Part shown: piece by piece, positions 56,901 through 64,000 of the stretch | Position numbering within the stretch: position 1 is the first letter of the stretch | Layout of the letters: every line of letters begins with the position of its first letter | Origin: Methylophaga sp. | Lineage (GTDB): Bacteria > Pseudomonadota > Gammaproteobacteria > Nitrosococcales > Methylophagaceae | Assembly: GCA_011053005.1 (NCBI GenBank) | Contig: DRHW01000007.1 | Span: 34,723-98,722 of the forward strand | Reading direction: 5' to 3' | Length of the DNA: 64,000 nt | Notes under the pieces: model-generated | The model's database searches: none | Told to the model about the DNA's origin: nothing | Seen by the model: the letters and a program-made list of their open reading frames with translations, nothing else | Program-made: the position numbers and the translations under genes

Positions 56901-57368
56901 TTATCCCTGACGACAGTCATTACACACACCATGTAATTCAAGCTCAGGGCTATTAAGATAGAAGTTAGCGTTTTCAACACTATTTTGTAAGGCATCAATA
57001 ATGTCTTTTTTGACGCCGACTTCTCGCACATGATGACACTGATCACAGATCAAAAACTGAGGCACTTCATGGACATGATTACACGCGATATGCGAGCAAG
57101 CAACGTATTTATTAGTTGAAGAAAGTTTATGAACCAAGCTTTCTTTCATTAAAAATTCAAGCATCCGATAAACGGACATAACCGGAATTGTTTCTTTAAA
57201 AGCTTCTTTGTAATAATCAGCAATTTCATAAGCCGATTGCGGCATATCGGCACTGAGTAATGCTATCAGTATATTTTTACGTTTTACGGTCAGCCGTCCA
57301 CCCGACTCAACACAGCTATGTTCTGCTTGGTGAATAATATTGTTGAGTTCAGTTTCGTTTAACGACAT
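56901..57368 (-). CDS. zur: Zinc uptake regulator Zur (Fur family)
   Basis: This 155-residue Fur-family repressor has an N-terminal winged helix (YRMLEFLMKESLVHKL is part of the recognition region) and a C-terminal dimer domain with two CxxC pairs, CDQC and CNDC, plus HVHE for metal binding. The cysteine pattern, and the surrounding zinc genes, favour Zur over Fur. It is the last gene of a five-gene operon starting at merC, one base after zrgA, so it is probably autoregulated through the operator upstream of merC. Confidence 0.9.
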   Translation of the reverse strand: MSLNETELNNIIHQAEHSCVESGGRLTVKRKNILIALLSADMPQSAYEIADYYKEAFKETIPVMSVYRMLEFLMKESLVHKLSSTNKYVACSHIACNHVHEVPQFLICDQCHHVREVGVKKDIIDALQNSVENANFYLNSPELELHGVCNDCRQG

Positions 57369-57369
57369 T

Positions 57370-57954
57370 TTAATGAACCTTTAATAGATGACTATGATGG
57401 TTTAGTGTTGCCCCTCCCTGTTTGCCATCAACAATCCATTGGGAGTCGATCCTTTCAAAACCAGAAAAAGTATCAAACAATTTTATATTTATCGTTTTCA
57501 GTTGTGAAGGCTGCTGACATTGAAATTGATATTCCGCAGTAATTTCAGCATGTATGACTTGATTTGATGAACCCTCTTCATGATTGTCTAATTGTAATGT
57601 TTTCTTAAACGGGTTGGTAATATTGCTTGATAATAATTCACATTCACCACCGGTGAATTGAACTATTTTGGCCATATCATTAAGATTATCGAGCATCAAT
57701 CTAAGGTGTTGCAGCTCATCTTCACTCGATGGGGCATGTTCAAAGCCCAGCATATTGATGGCGGGTGACTGCAATGATATTTGTACTATTTCACCATCCA
57801 TTATCCAGTTCAAAACACCGACACCATGCACATGTGCGCCATGTTGATGCGAGTGATCATGCTCCGCATCTGCCAGAGAAACCGAAGGTATAACAAGCCA
57901 TAAACTACAGGTAATCAAAATAAATGTCAGTAATCGATGGCTTATTATGTTCAT
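57370..57954 (-). CDS. zrgA: ZrgA-like (DUF2796) His-rich exported protein
   Basis: This 194-residue periplasmic protein has a signal peptide (about 1-28) followed by a histidine-rich start, HDHSHQHGAHVHG, which should bind zinc. The core NWIMDGEIVQISLQSPAINMLGFEHAP is DUF2796. Members are zinc-regulated and are thought to help zinc uptake or storage. It is tightly packed between the DUF1826 gene and zur. Confidence 0.88.
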   Translation of the reverse strand: MNIISHRLLTFILITCSLWLVIPSVSLADAEHDHSHQHGAHVHGVGVLNWIMDGEIVQISLQSPAINMLGFEHAPSSEDELQHLRLMLDNLNDMAKIVQFTGGECELLSSNITNPFKKTLQLDNHEEGSSNQVIHAEITAEYQFQCQQPSQLKTINIKLFDTFSGFERIDSQWIVDGKQGGATLNHHSHLLKVH

Positions 57955-57956
57955 TT

Positions 57957-58622
57957 TTAATCTCCAAAATCCAAGGTTAATAGTAGCCGTTTATCTCCCG
58001 TCGCTATTTCTGGCGAACGATGCACTATCGCACGTGTTTCGTTACCTAACCAACCTGCGCCTTTGAGTAAGCCTACGTCACCCGCATTGAATTGTTGAAT
58101 ATGACTTAAATGCGAATATATTCCAGATACTTTATCCGGCACGCCGCCAGCGCCGTGGCCTAGTTTACTACGATCAACACTGTATTCAGGCAACCATTGC
58201 GTACCGCTTCCTGCATACGTACTCACCAAACGACAAGGCAAATTATCGGTATGAAAACGAGGACACATATTTCTATCCAAAATACTAAGACGGATACCAA
58301 TTCTTTTTAGATCAAACAAATCAGCAAACATCGTCGCCAATACATTGATATCTCCTGCTAACGCGCTAAGACCATCGTGTGCAGGCAATGCATTTAATAT
58401 CACCGAAATGACATCATTACTTTCAGCAATAATCCGTAATTCACGATTGCTAGCGGTTGCTAACAACCAATCAACATAATCAGTCACTGACTTGGATAAT
58501 TGACGTTGCCAAATACATAAATTGACAGATTCTTGATATATTTCAGCCAGAATAGCCGGATCATTAGCGCTGCAAACAGTGTCAAACTCATCATTATTTA
58601 TTTTTAAAGATGATGCGTTCAT
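57957..58622 (-). CDS. DUF1826 protein
   Basis: This 221-residue cytoplasmic protein matches DUF1826, a family regularly found next to zinc-regulated COG0523 GTPase genes. [20 protein letters not shown] holds a metal-site-like H-x-D pattern, and [18 protein letters not shown] closes the protein. The fold and function are unknown to me, although the pattern recalls 2-oxoglutarate-dependent enzymes. It overlaps the cobW-type gene by four bases. Confidence 0.85.
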   Translation of the reverse strand: MNASSLKINNDEFDTVCSANDPAILAEIYQESVNLCIWQRQLSKSVTDYVDWLLATASNRELRIIAESNDVISVILNALPAHDGLSALAGDINVLATMFADLFDLKRIGIRLSILDRNMCPRFHTDNLPCRLVSTYAGSGTQWLPEYSVDRSKLGHGAGGVPDKVSGIYSHLSHIQQFNAGDVGLLKGAGWLGNETRAIVHRSPEIATGDKRLLLTLDFGD

Positions 58623-59830
58623 GATTCAGCCCAATGAGGAAATGGATCTGCAAAGGTTTGCCATAATGCTTTGCCTGCCAGCAATGTTTCATCATTTAAT
58701 AAACAGGCATCTAAATCAGCGATCATTTTATCTTTATCTAAATTCTGACCGATAAAAACAAGTTCTTGTCGCATATCACCAAATGGTTCCTGCCATGATT
58801 CCATAATGCTATCGCGATATTCAGCATCTTCAGGCCAATCACTTTCTGGTATCGCTTTCCAAAACATACCTGCAAAACCATGATGTGCGATGCCGCCCGC
58901 TTGATTCCATTGGCCAGCAAATTCTGGGCGCGTTGCTAACCAGAAATATCCCTTCGAACGAATAAGTTTGCCTTGTTCCAATGGCTTATGCAGAAACTCA
59001 TAAAATAGTGAAGGATAAAAGGGCCGGCGAGCGCTATAAACAAAACTACTAATGCCATATTCTTGTGTTTCTGGAATATGTTCACCGCGCATTTCTTTTA
59101 ACCAACCTGGTGCTTGCTGAGCACGTTCAAAGCTAAAGCGCTGTGTGCCTAATACTTTATCTAAGTCTATTTCGCCCTTTTCAATGGGGATAATATCCGC
59201 TTCGGTATTAAGCGTTCTGAGTATGCTGATTAATTGTTTTAAATCATCAAAACTTACTAAATCAGTTTTACTGATTAAGATCACATCACTGAATTCAACT
59301 TGCTCAACGAGTAGATCAGTCACACTGCGATGGTCATCTTCCCCCAAACTCTCGCCAGCCTCGTGCAGCGATTTTGCTTGCTCGTAATCATTTAAAAAAT
59401 TAGCAGCGTCAACCACCGTCACCATCGTATCTAGCGTAGCAATATCCGATAAACTTTGCCCTGACTCATCTTCAAACGTAAATGTTTCAGCAATAGGTAA
59501 AGGTTCAGAAATACCCGTCGATTCAATCACCAAATAATCAAATCTATTTTCTTGAGCTAACTTGGTGACTTCTTCTAATAAATCTTCACGTAATGTGCAG
59601 CAAATACAGCCGTTACTCATCTCAACTAATTTTTCATCAGCATAATTAAGTTGAACTTCATTTTGAATATGTTGAGCATCAATATTCACTTCACTCATGT
59701 CATTAACGATTACCGCAACCCGTCTGCCTTCGCGGTTATTCAAAATATGATTAAGCACCGTTGTTTTTCCTGCTCCTAAATAACCAGATAAAACAGTGAC
59801 AGGTAATTTTTCAATGTTATTTTTTTGCAT
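58619..59830 (-). CDS. COG0523/CobW-type GTPase, zinc-linked
   Basis: This 403-residue metallochaperone GTPase has Walker [15 protein letters not shown], the zinc-binding [11 protein letters not shown] motif, and ISKTDLV as the base-recognition site. The CobW C-terminal domain includes FYEFLHKPL and [11 protein letters not shown]. In zinc-starved cells such proteins (ZigA, ZagA, YeiR types) direct zinc to client enzymes. The clients are not known here. It overlaps merC by 14 bases and DUF1826 by four. Confidence 0.9.
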   Translation of the reverse strand: MQKNNIEKLPVTVLSGYLGAGKTTVLNHILNNREGRRVAVIVNDMSEVNIDAQHIQNEVQLNYADEKLVEMSNGCICCTLREDLLEEVTKLAQENRFDYLVIESTGISEPLPIAETFTFEDESGQSLSDIATLDTMVTVVDAANFLNDYEQAKSLHEAGESLGEDDHRSVTDLLVEQVEFSDVILISKTDLVSFDDLKQLISILRTLNTEADIIPIEKGEIDLDKVLGTQRFSFERAQQAPGWLKEMRGEHIPETQEYGISSFVYSARRPFYPSLFYEFLHKPLEQGKLIRSKGYFWLATRPEFAGQWNQAGGIAHHGFAGMFWKAIPESDWPEDAEYRDSIMESWQEPFGDMRQELVFIGQNLDKDKMIADLDACLLNDETLLAGKALWQTFADPFPHWAES

Positions 59831-60305
59831 AGCTCACTTCTTTGTTTTGATGACTTTCGTTAAAGGCCTTTATTGGATGCTCCTCTTCTGCTCGGCTCAA
59901 TAAACATTCGCCCTTAGGATGAATCAACATACGAGATACAACCGATTTATCTGCATTGTTATTATGTTGCAAGCGCATATTCCATAGATGAAACAACACT
60001 AAAAAACTACCGCCAATAATGGTCAGTATGGTGTCTTGTTCACCGCCAATAACAAGCGCTGCAATCAAAAAACCGATTCCCAATAATCCACTTAATGTCG
60101 GGCTAAAAATGCCGGATTGTTTATAGGCATTAGGCACTGTTAGTAGAATCAATAAGCCTATCGGAACAATTAAAATGTAATGAACTAACTCTGTCGTTAA
60201 GATTGTCGCCAAAATTCCTGACACACCTAAAGCTAAGATAAAGGGCGTAGCCAGACAATGAACTAAGCACAAACTAGAGAAAATTATTCCTAAACGATCT
60301 TTCAT
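59817..60305 (-). CDS. MerC-family membrane protein
   Basis: This 162-residue protein has four membrane helices and the MerC signature [10 protein letters not shown] near residues 13-22, whose cysteine pair binds soft metals. MerC was described in mercury uptake, but no mer genes are present. In this zinc operon the likely substrate is zinc or another divalent metal. The C-terminal tail contains a cysteine and histidines. It is the first gene of merC-cobW-DUF1826-zrgA-zur. Confidence 0.82.
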   Translation of the reverse strand: MKDRLGIIFSSLCLVHCLATPFILALGVSGILATILTTELVHYILIVPIGLLILLTVPNAYKQSGIFSPTLSGLLGIGFLIAALVIGGEQDTILTIIGGSFLVLFHLWNMRLQHNNNADKSVVSRMLIHPKGECLLSRAEEEHPIKAFNESHQNKEVSYAKK

Positions 60306-60326
60306 GAAAACACCTCAATACAAATT

Positions 60327-60343
60327 ATGATATATCATATCAT
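60327..60343. promoter_or_regulatory. Putative Zur operator 2
   Basis: ATGATA-TATCA-TATCAT lies 22-38 bases upstream of the merC start, in the promoter of the five-gene zinc operon. Its inner 14 bases TATGATATATCATA are themselves a perfect palindrome. The arms equal those of operator 1. Confidence 0.65.
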
Positions 60344-60689
60344 TTAAATAGAATTAAACAATCATTACTTTCTTTCTCTTTTTAATTTAGGCAACATCTT
60401 AGTCCACTGCATCGTTAATATATCGCTGGATGAGACAAGACCTAATTGAGTTAATTCATACTAACTGCATAATAAATAACAAAAAAACCATCGTGAATAA
60501 TGGCTTTTAAAGATGTTATAGTCGTCTTAAAAATGAGTCTTATGAACAATCAACATTAAGTCAGTTAATAAAAAATTGATATGTTAGTACTAACAAAAGA
60601 TATCAGCTTTAATTCGACCTAATGAAAACTGTTACTGGTGTCCCCCACTTTTTACCAACACATGTTCTATCACCTATATTAATATTCAG
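60344..60689. other. Intergenic region between the zinc operon and DUF2149
   Basis: No gene is recognised in these 346 AT-rich bases. A 14-base perfect palindrome TGTTAGTACTAACA lies at 60582-60595 and resembles an operator. No T-tract hairpin after the DUF2149 gene was found. Confidence 0.4.
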
Positions 60690-60998
60690 CTATTCAGGCA
60701 CATATACCATACGTCCATCTGGCAGGCGGTAAGTAATACCTGCTTTAATTCCCTCCCCTTCACCAATTTCGCCATTACTCTCATATCGCGTTAGTTCATC
60801 ACCTTCTTTAATGGTGATTCTCATATCCTTTTTCCCTGGATTTTCGACCACAATCACATCTTCTGAAGTAAATGGGTTGAGTGGATTTTGCACAATAATA
60901 ATCAGCAAAATCACCGTAATCACTAAAAACAAGTCTATTAAATTAACCACTGATAAAATTGGGTCATCATCCTCTTCAGTTATAAATCGGCCTTTCAT
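60690..60998 (-). CDS. DUF2149 protein, ExbD-like
   Basis: This protein of 102 residues has a short acidic cytoplasmic start, one membrane helix (about 17-38) and a periplasmic remainder. The helix begins with NLIDLFLVITVILL. It aligns by eye with the ExbD/TolR motif, and D22 falls on the proton-accepting aspartate of that family. It therefore looks like the ExbD partner of the ExbB-type protein encoded upstream, overlapping it by four bases. DUF2149 has no assigned function that I know of. The ATG at 60998 begins the conserved part. Confidence 0.85.
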   Translation of the reverse strand: MKGRFITEEDDDPILSVVNLIDLFLVITVILLIIIVQNPLNPFTSEDVIVVENPGKKDMRITIKEGDELTRYESNGEIGEGEGIKAGITYRLPDGRMVYVPE

Positions 60999-61477
60999 GT
61001 TTGAGCATCCCACGATTTTTCAACTTGACGTAACTCTGTAAACAGCCAACGACGACGAATATTAAGAATGATAAAGCTAATACTGGCTGCTATAAGTGCC
61101 AGTGTGACACCAGCAAATGCCACCACCATATTCTCACCAACAGCCGCCGTATTATTTTCAGACAAAGCGAGTAAGGCTGGTCCCATCGGAATTAAGGTTG
61201 CAACCAGTCCCAATAACGGTGTCACACGTGATGTCATACGCAGCAACTCTAACTTCTGCATAATCCACAATTCCAGATCATCAGTGCTTATATCTACCTG
61301 ACGGGCATAATGTGTCAACTCTGTTATAACCTGACCTCGACGTTGAAAGAGCACTTCTAACAACATAGAACCAAGACTGTAAAGTGAATAGGCTAATGCC
61401 ATAATAATAAGTAGTAATGCAGGTACAAGAAATATATTGGCTAACTGATAGAGTAGCCCGTCTAAATTAGCGATCAT
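60995..61477 (-). CDS. MotA/TolQ/ExbB-type proton channel protein
   Basis: This protein of 160 residues has three membrane helices and the ExbB/TolQ pattern TPLLGLVATLIPMG followed by AFAGVTLALIAASISFI. It is shorter than classical ExbB and lacks the long N-terminal extension of the exbB at 16.5 kb. It overlaps the CobN-like stop by 11 bases and DUF2149 by four, so the three genes are a single operon. I chose the ATG at 61477, the first start near the first helix. Confidence 0.85.
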   Translation of the reverse strand: MIANLDGLLYQLANIFLVPALLLIIMALAYSLYSLGSMLLEVLFQRRGQVITELTHYARQVDISTDDLELWIMQKLELLRMTSRVTPLLGLVATLIPMGPALLALSENNTAAVGENMVVAFAGVTLALIAASISFIILNIRRRWLFTELRQVEKSWDAQT

Positions 61478-64000
61478 AAGCGTTTGAATTCCACTGTTGA
61501 AATTGATAAAAGCGATGTATTGCCCCAGCCATAAGTAAAGTAAATAACAGTACAACTATCCATGGAAGGGGACTGTCTTGTTGCTGTTCTGGCTTAGCTT
61601 GAGCTTGCAAAACTTGTCCAGAAACTTGTTCAGATTGAGCATTATTGGCTTGTGCATCTGCAGGTGCGATATTGAGACCAAATCCCGCTAGTTGTTGCTC
61701 GATATATTCAACGGTCTTATCTGCTCCTTTATCAGCCCCTAATTCATTGACTAATGCTTGCCAGCGTTCCACCAGTTGTTCTCGCGTTTCCTCGCTCGCT
61801 TGCCAATAACCTTTGCGAATGGCTTCGATCATGCGTTCAATGAGTTGAGCCTGTGCAGTGGGATTCTGTTCAGCAAACCATTCATTGAGCCCAAGATCAC
61901 GTTGATCCATCACATAAGTTTCATGCAATGCTTGCCATTGATCAGGACGAATCATATTGGCATCCATTACCTGCCAACCAAACACGTTATTAACGATTTT
62001 CAGCATCTCAACCGTACCGGCATAGCCTTCTTGTTGCATCGCTTTAATCCATTGAGGATTTTGATAACGTGTTCGTAACTCATTACTGATCAACGTACTA
62101 GCGGAGATGATTTTTGCCTGTTTCTGACGACTATCACTGACATAGAGACTAGGATTTTGACCATCAATCTGTTTGATAACCGCTGATAATCCACCCAAAT
62201 ATTCAAATGGATGATCGGTTGATAGCATGCCATGAAGATTAGATGAACGAGATAGGACGACAGCATCAGTACCCTGCAACTGTGATTGCAATAGGTTTAA
62301 TTGCTGAACCGGCGTTCCCCAATCCTCAGTAGTGTAGATATGTGACTGACTCTGAATAAACGTATCTGCCAGAATACGGTCATCATCCCAACGGGTCGAA
62401 TCCATTGCTACGCTGGTCACACCACTGCCATAATTACCGGGAGGGTTACTGAATAAACGTGCTTTGGCATAACGGCTTGCCTCTTTCAGCGACAATCCCT
62501 GTTTTTCCAATTGCTGCGTAATCAACTGACTATTTTTAGCAATGATATTGGTCGTCCCATCTCCCTCAGCTAACTGTTCAATCACGCTGGCCAATTTGAT
62601 CATGAGACCATCAAACTGATCGCGATAAACACTAGTTATCTGTAACACGACATCAACCCTTGCTTGAGAAAGCTCAGCATCAGGAATAATCGTCAATCCA
62701 GTCACTCTGCCAGCGGCATCCCATTCAGGCTTCACACCTAATGCTCGCAAAACCTGACTTTCGACTAGACCATAGGTACGTATTGCTTCTGAAGACCATA
62801 AAGTAAAAGCCAACTTGTCTGGTAAGTGACCATCATGCTGTTTCTGATAATCATCAATCAGTGACTGATAAAGCGTTTCTGACGCATCATAAGCGGCTTT
62901 AGATGGAATTTTTTCTGGATCAAACGCATATAAATTGGTGCCACTTGTTGTATCAGGTTGACGAACGGGATCGCCGCCCAATCCCGGCATAATAAACCCG
63001 CCTTGCAAGCCATGTAATAACGCTTCCATCTCACCATCTTTAGCCAATTTTTGTTCGTTGATGATTGCCTCTTCGACCATCTCATGTAACGAGCTATCTT
63101 TGATGGTATCGGTTGATTTTTCACCACGTATAAAAGACGCTAAAAAAGTAAACGGTTTTTGCTGAAATAAAGTATCAAATGGTTCAGCAAAAAGCTCTTT
63201 ACTATCTACACCTAAGGCCTCATAAAACGGTTCACCCAATTGTTGCATCACAGTTGCAATACGAAAGTTTTGTTCGGCCGCTTGGCCAAATGTATGTAAA
63301 CCTATAGGTGTTGTCGCTTGTGCCAAATAATGAATATGATCGTGAAGCTTCGGCAAGAAATCGTTGAAATTCTGCTTCACCTGCGCTTCCGTCAAATCCA
63401 ACTCCGTATGCAAGTTAAACTCAATGGCTTTTTTGATAATTTGTGCCTGTGTTTCATCACGCACACCACTTTCTTCAAGTTGCAGATATTGATGCATTAG
63501 ATCATGGATTTCTAACAATTCATCATATAAACCTGAAGGTGAATAAGGCGGTGTTTGATGACTAATAATTGTGGCTCGACCACGACGCTTCGCCTGTAGT
63601 GACTCACCAATATTATCTTGGATATAAGGATAAAATACCGGCACGTTACCTATCGCTAGATTCGGATAATCATAAGCCCAAAGCCCTCGATCTTTACCGG
63701 GTGTCCATTCCTGCGTACCGTGAGTGCCAAGATGGATTAAGGCGTCAGCAGTAAATTGTTCACGCAGATAAAGATACGCAGCTAAATAAAGATGTCCGGG
63801 AACCTGTTTCAAATCATGAGTGCTTTCGCCCAGTTTATCGGCACGAGGTGGTTGTGGCATCCATAATAAATGACCATTCTCGATTGCAGGAATAACAAAT
63901 TGTGGCTGATTATCAATTTCACGTATCGCCCAATTACTTTCAGGTTCACCCCATGTGGTTAATAATTTTTGCTGAATGTCTTCAGGCAGGGTCTTCAACC
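61467..64000 (-). CDS. cobN: CobN-like chelatase subunit, C-terminal part with membrane anchor
   Basis: The frame is open to the right window edge, so only about 844 residues of the C-terminal part are seen. CobN, the large subunit of aerobic cobaltochelatase, inserts cobalt into a corrin ring and is related to BchH/ChlH. Family motifs are LIHLGTHGTQEW, GGDPVRQPDTTSGTNLYAFD and LAFTLWSSEAIRTYG. After the chelatase region comes a Gln/Ala/Pro-rich linker and a membrane helix (PWIVVLLFTLLMAG) with a short tail ending HRFYQFQQWNSNAYDR. This anchor is not found in classical CobN. No other cobalamin gene is in view, so a role in metal or tetrapyrrole transport is possible. Confidence 0.85.
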   Translation of the reverse strand, partial: LKTLPEDIQQKLLTTWGEPESNWAIREIDNQPQFVIPAIENGHLLWMPQPPRADKLGESTHDLKQVPGHLYLAAYLYLREQFTADALIHLGTHGTQEWTPGKDRGLWAYDYPNLAIGNVPVFYPYIQDNIGESLQAKRRGRATIISHQTPPYSPSGLYDELLEIHDLMHQYLQLEESGVRDETQAQIIKKAIEFNLHTELDLTEAQVKQNFNDFLPKLHDHIHYLAQATTPIGLHTFGQAAEQNFRIATVMQQLGEPFYEALGVDSKELFAEPFDTLFQQKPFTFLASFIRGEKSTDTIKDSSLHEMVEEAIINEQKLAKDGEMEALLHGLQGGFIMPGLGGDPVRQPDTTSGTNLYAFDPEKIPSKAAYDASETLYQSLIDDYQKQHDGHLPDKLAFTLWSSEAIRTYGLVESQVLRALGVKPEWDAAGRVTGLTIIPDAELSQARVDVVLQITSVYRDQFDGLMIKLASVIEQLAEGDGTTNIIAKNSQLITQQLEKQGLSLKEASRYAKARLFSNPPGNYGSGVTSVAMDSTRWDDDRILADTFIQSQSHIYTTEDWGTPVQQLNLLQSQLQGTDAVVLSRSSNLHGMLSTDHPFEYLGGLSAVIKQIDGQNPSLYVSDSRQKQAKIISASTLISNELRTRYQNPQWIKAMQQEGYAGTVEMLKIVNNVFGWQVMDANMIRPDQWQALHETYVMDQRDLGLNEWFAEQNPTAQAQLIERMIEAIRKGYWQASEETREQLVERWQALVNELGADKGADKTVEYIEQQLAGFGLNIAPADAQANNAQSEQVSGQVLQAQAKPEQQQDSPLPWIVVLLFTLLMAGAIHRFYQFQQWNSNAYDR

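Noticed and set aside
60306..60689. Cobalamin riboswitch linked to the CobN-like operon
   Set aside because: The region lies downstream of that operon, and I saw no B12-box-like sequence in it.

Overview
The window reads as a chromosomal segment of an AT-rich Gram-negative gammaproteobacterium. The LPS transport and Kdo genes, the EF-P-like protein EfpL, the Fur and TonB systems and System II cytochrome c biogenesis all fit this. An aquatic respiratory or methylotroph-type lineage (Thiotrichales/Piscirickettsiaceae-like) is my guess from gene content only. Both window ends cut a gene: mlaA on the left and a CobN-like chelatase on the right.

Layout. 0-5 kb: the end of mlaA, then a yrbG-kdsD-kdsC-lptC-lptA-lptB operon for Kdo supply and LPS export; LptA carries an extra SH3 domain. 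5-16 kb: M23 peptidase, xseA, guaB, guaA, several small or unknown genes, an encapsulin-less encapsulated-ferritin protein, gnd and a nucleotidyltransferase. 15-19 kb: a PepSY-like membrane protein and a Fur-type site ahead of exbB-exbD-exbD-tonB. 19-31 kb: housekeeping genes (SWIM/SNF2 helicase, RbgA-like GTPase, S1 protein, efpL, a giant FAD/Fe-S oxidoreductase, rplM-rpsI). 31-45 kb: tRNA-Leu, mltF, a diguanylate cyclase, dsbA-ccsB-resB, cytochrome c4, engB, a SoxC-like sulfite dehydrogenase with its cytochrome, glgP and tRNA-Arg.

45-54 kb is accessory. It holds a small defence island: a two-gene Kiwa system (kwaA, kwaB), directly downstream of the surviving 3' end of a type I restriction hsdS gene, which abuts a 5' fragment of an IS110-family transposase and then a Fic gene with repeated operator-like motifs. 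A PEP-CTERM-type secreted protein follows, with a consensus CRP-type site in its promoter.

54-61 kb is a zinc-homeostasis block: an ABC transporter (ATPase plus FtsX-type permease), a DUF3299 protein, Zur, a His-rich ZrgA-like protein, DUF1826, a COG0523/CobW GTPase and a MerC-like protein. Two copies of the same ATGATA-N5-TATCAT operator sit at its two promoters. The window closes with cobN-exbB-DUF2149, in which DUF2149 resembles ExbD and the CobN-like protein has a C-terminal membrane anchor. This set looks like a second, dedicated proton-driven motor coupled to a chelatase-like protein and is the best candidate here for a poorly described system.

Protein families were recognised from memory and from motifs in the sequence; no database search was run.
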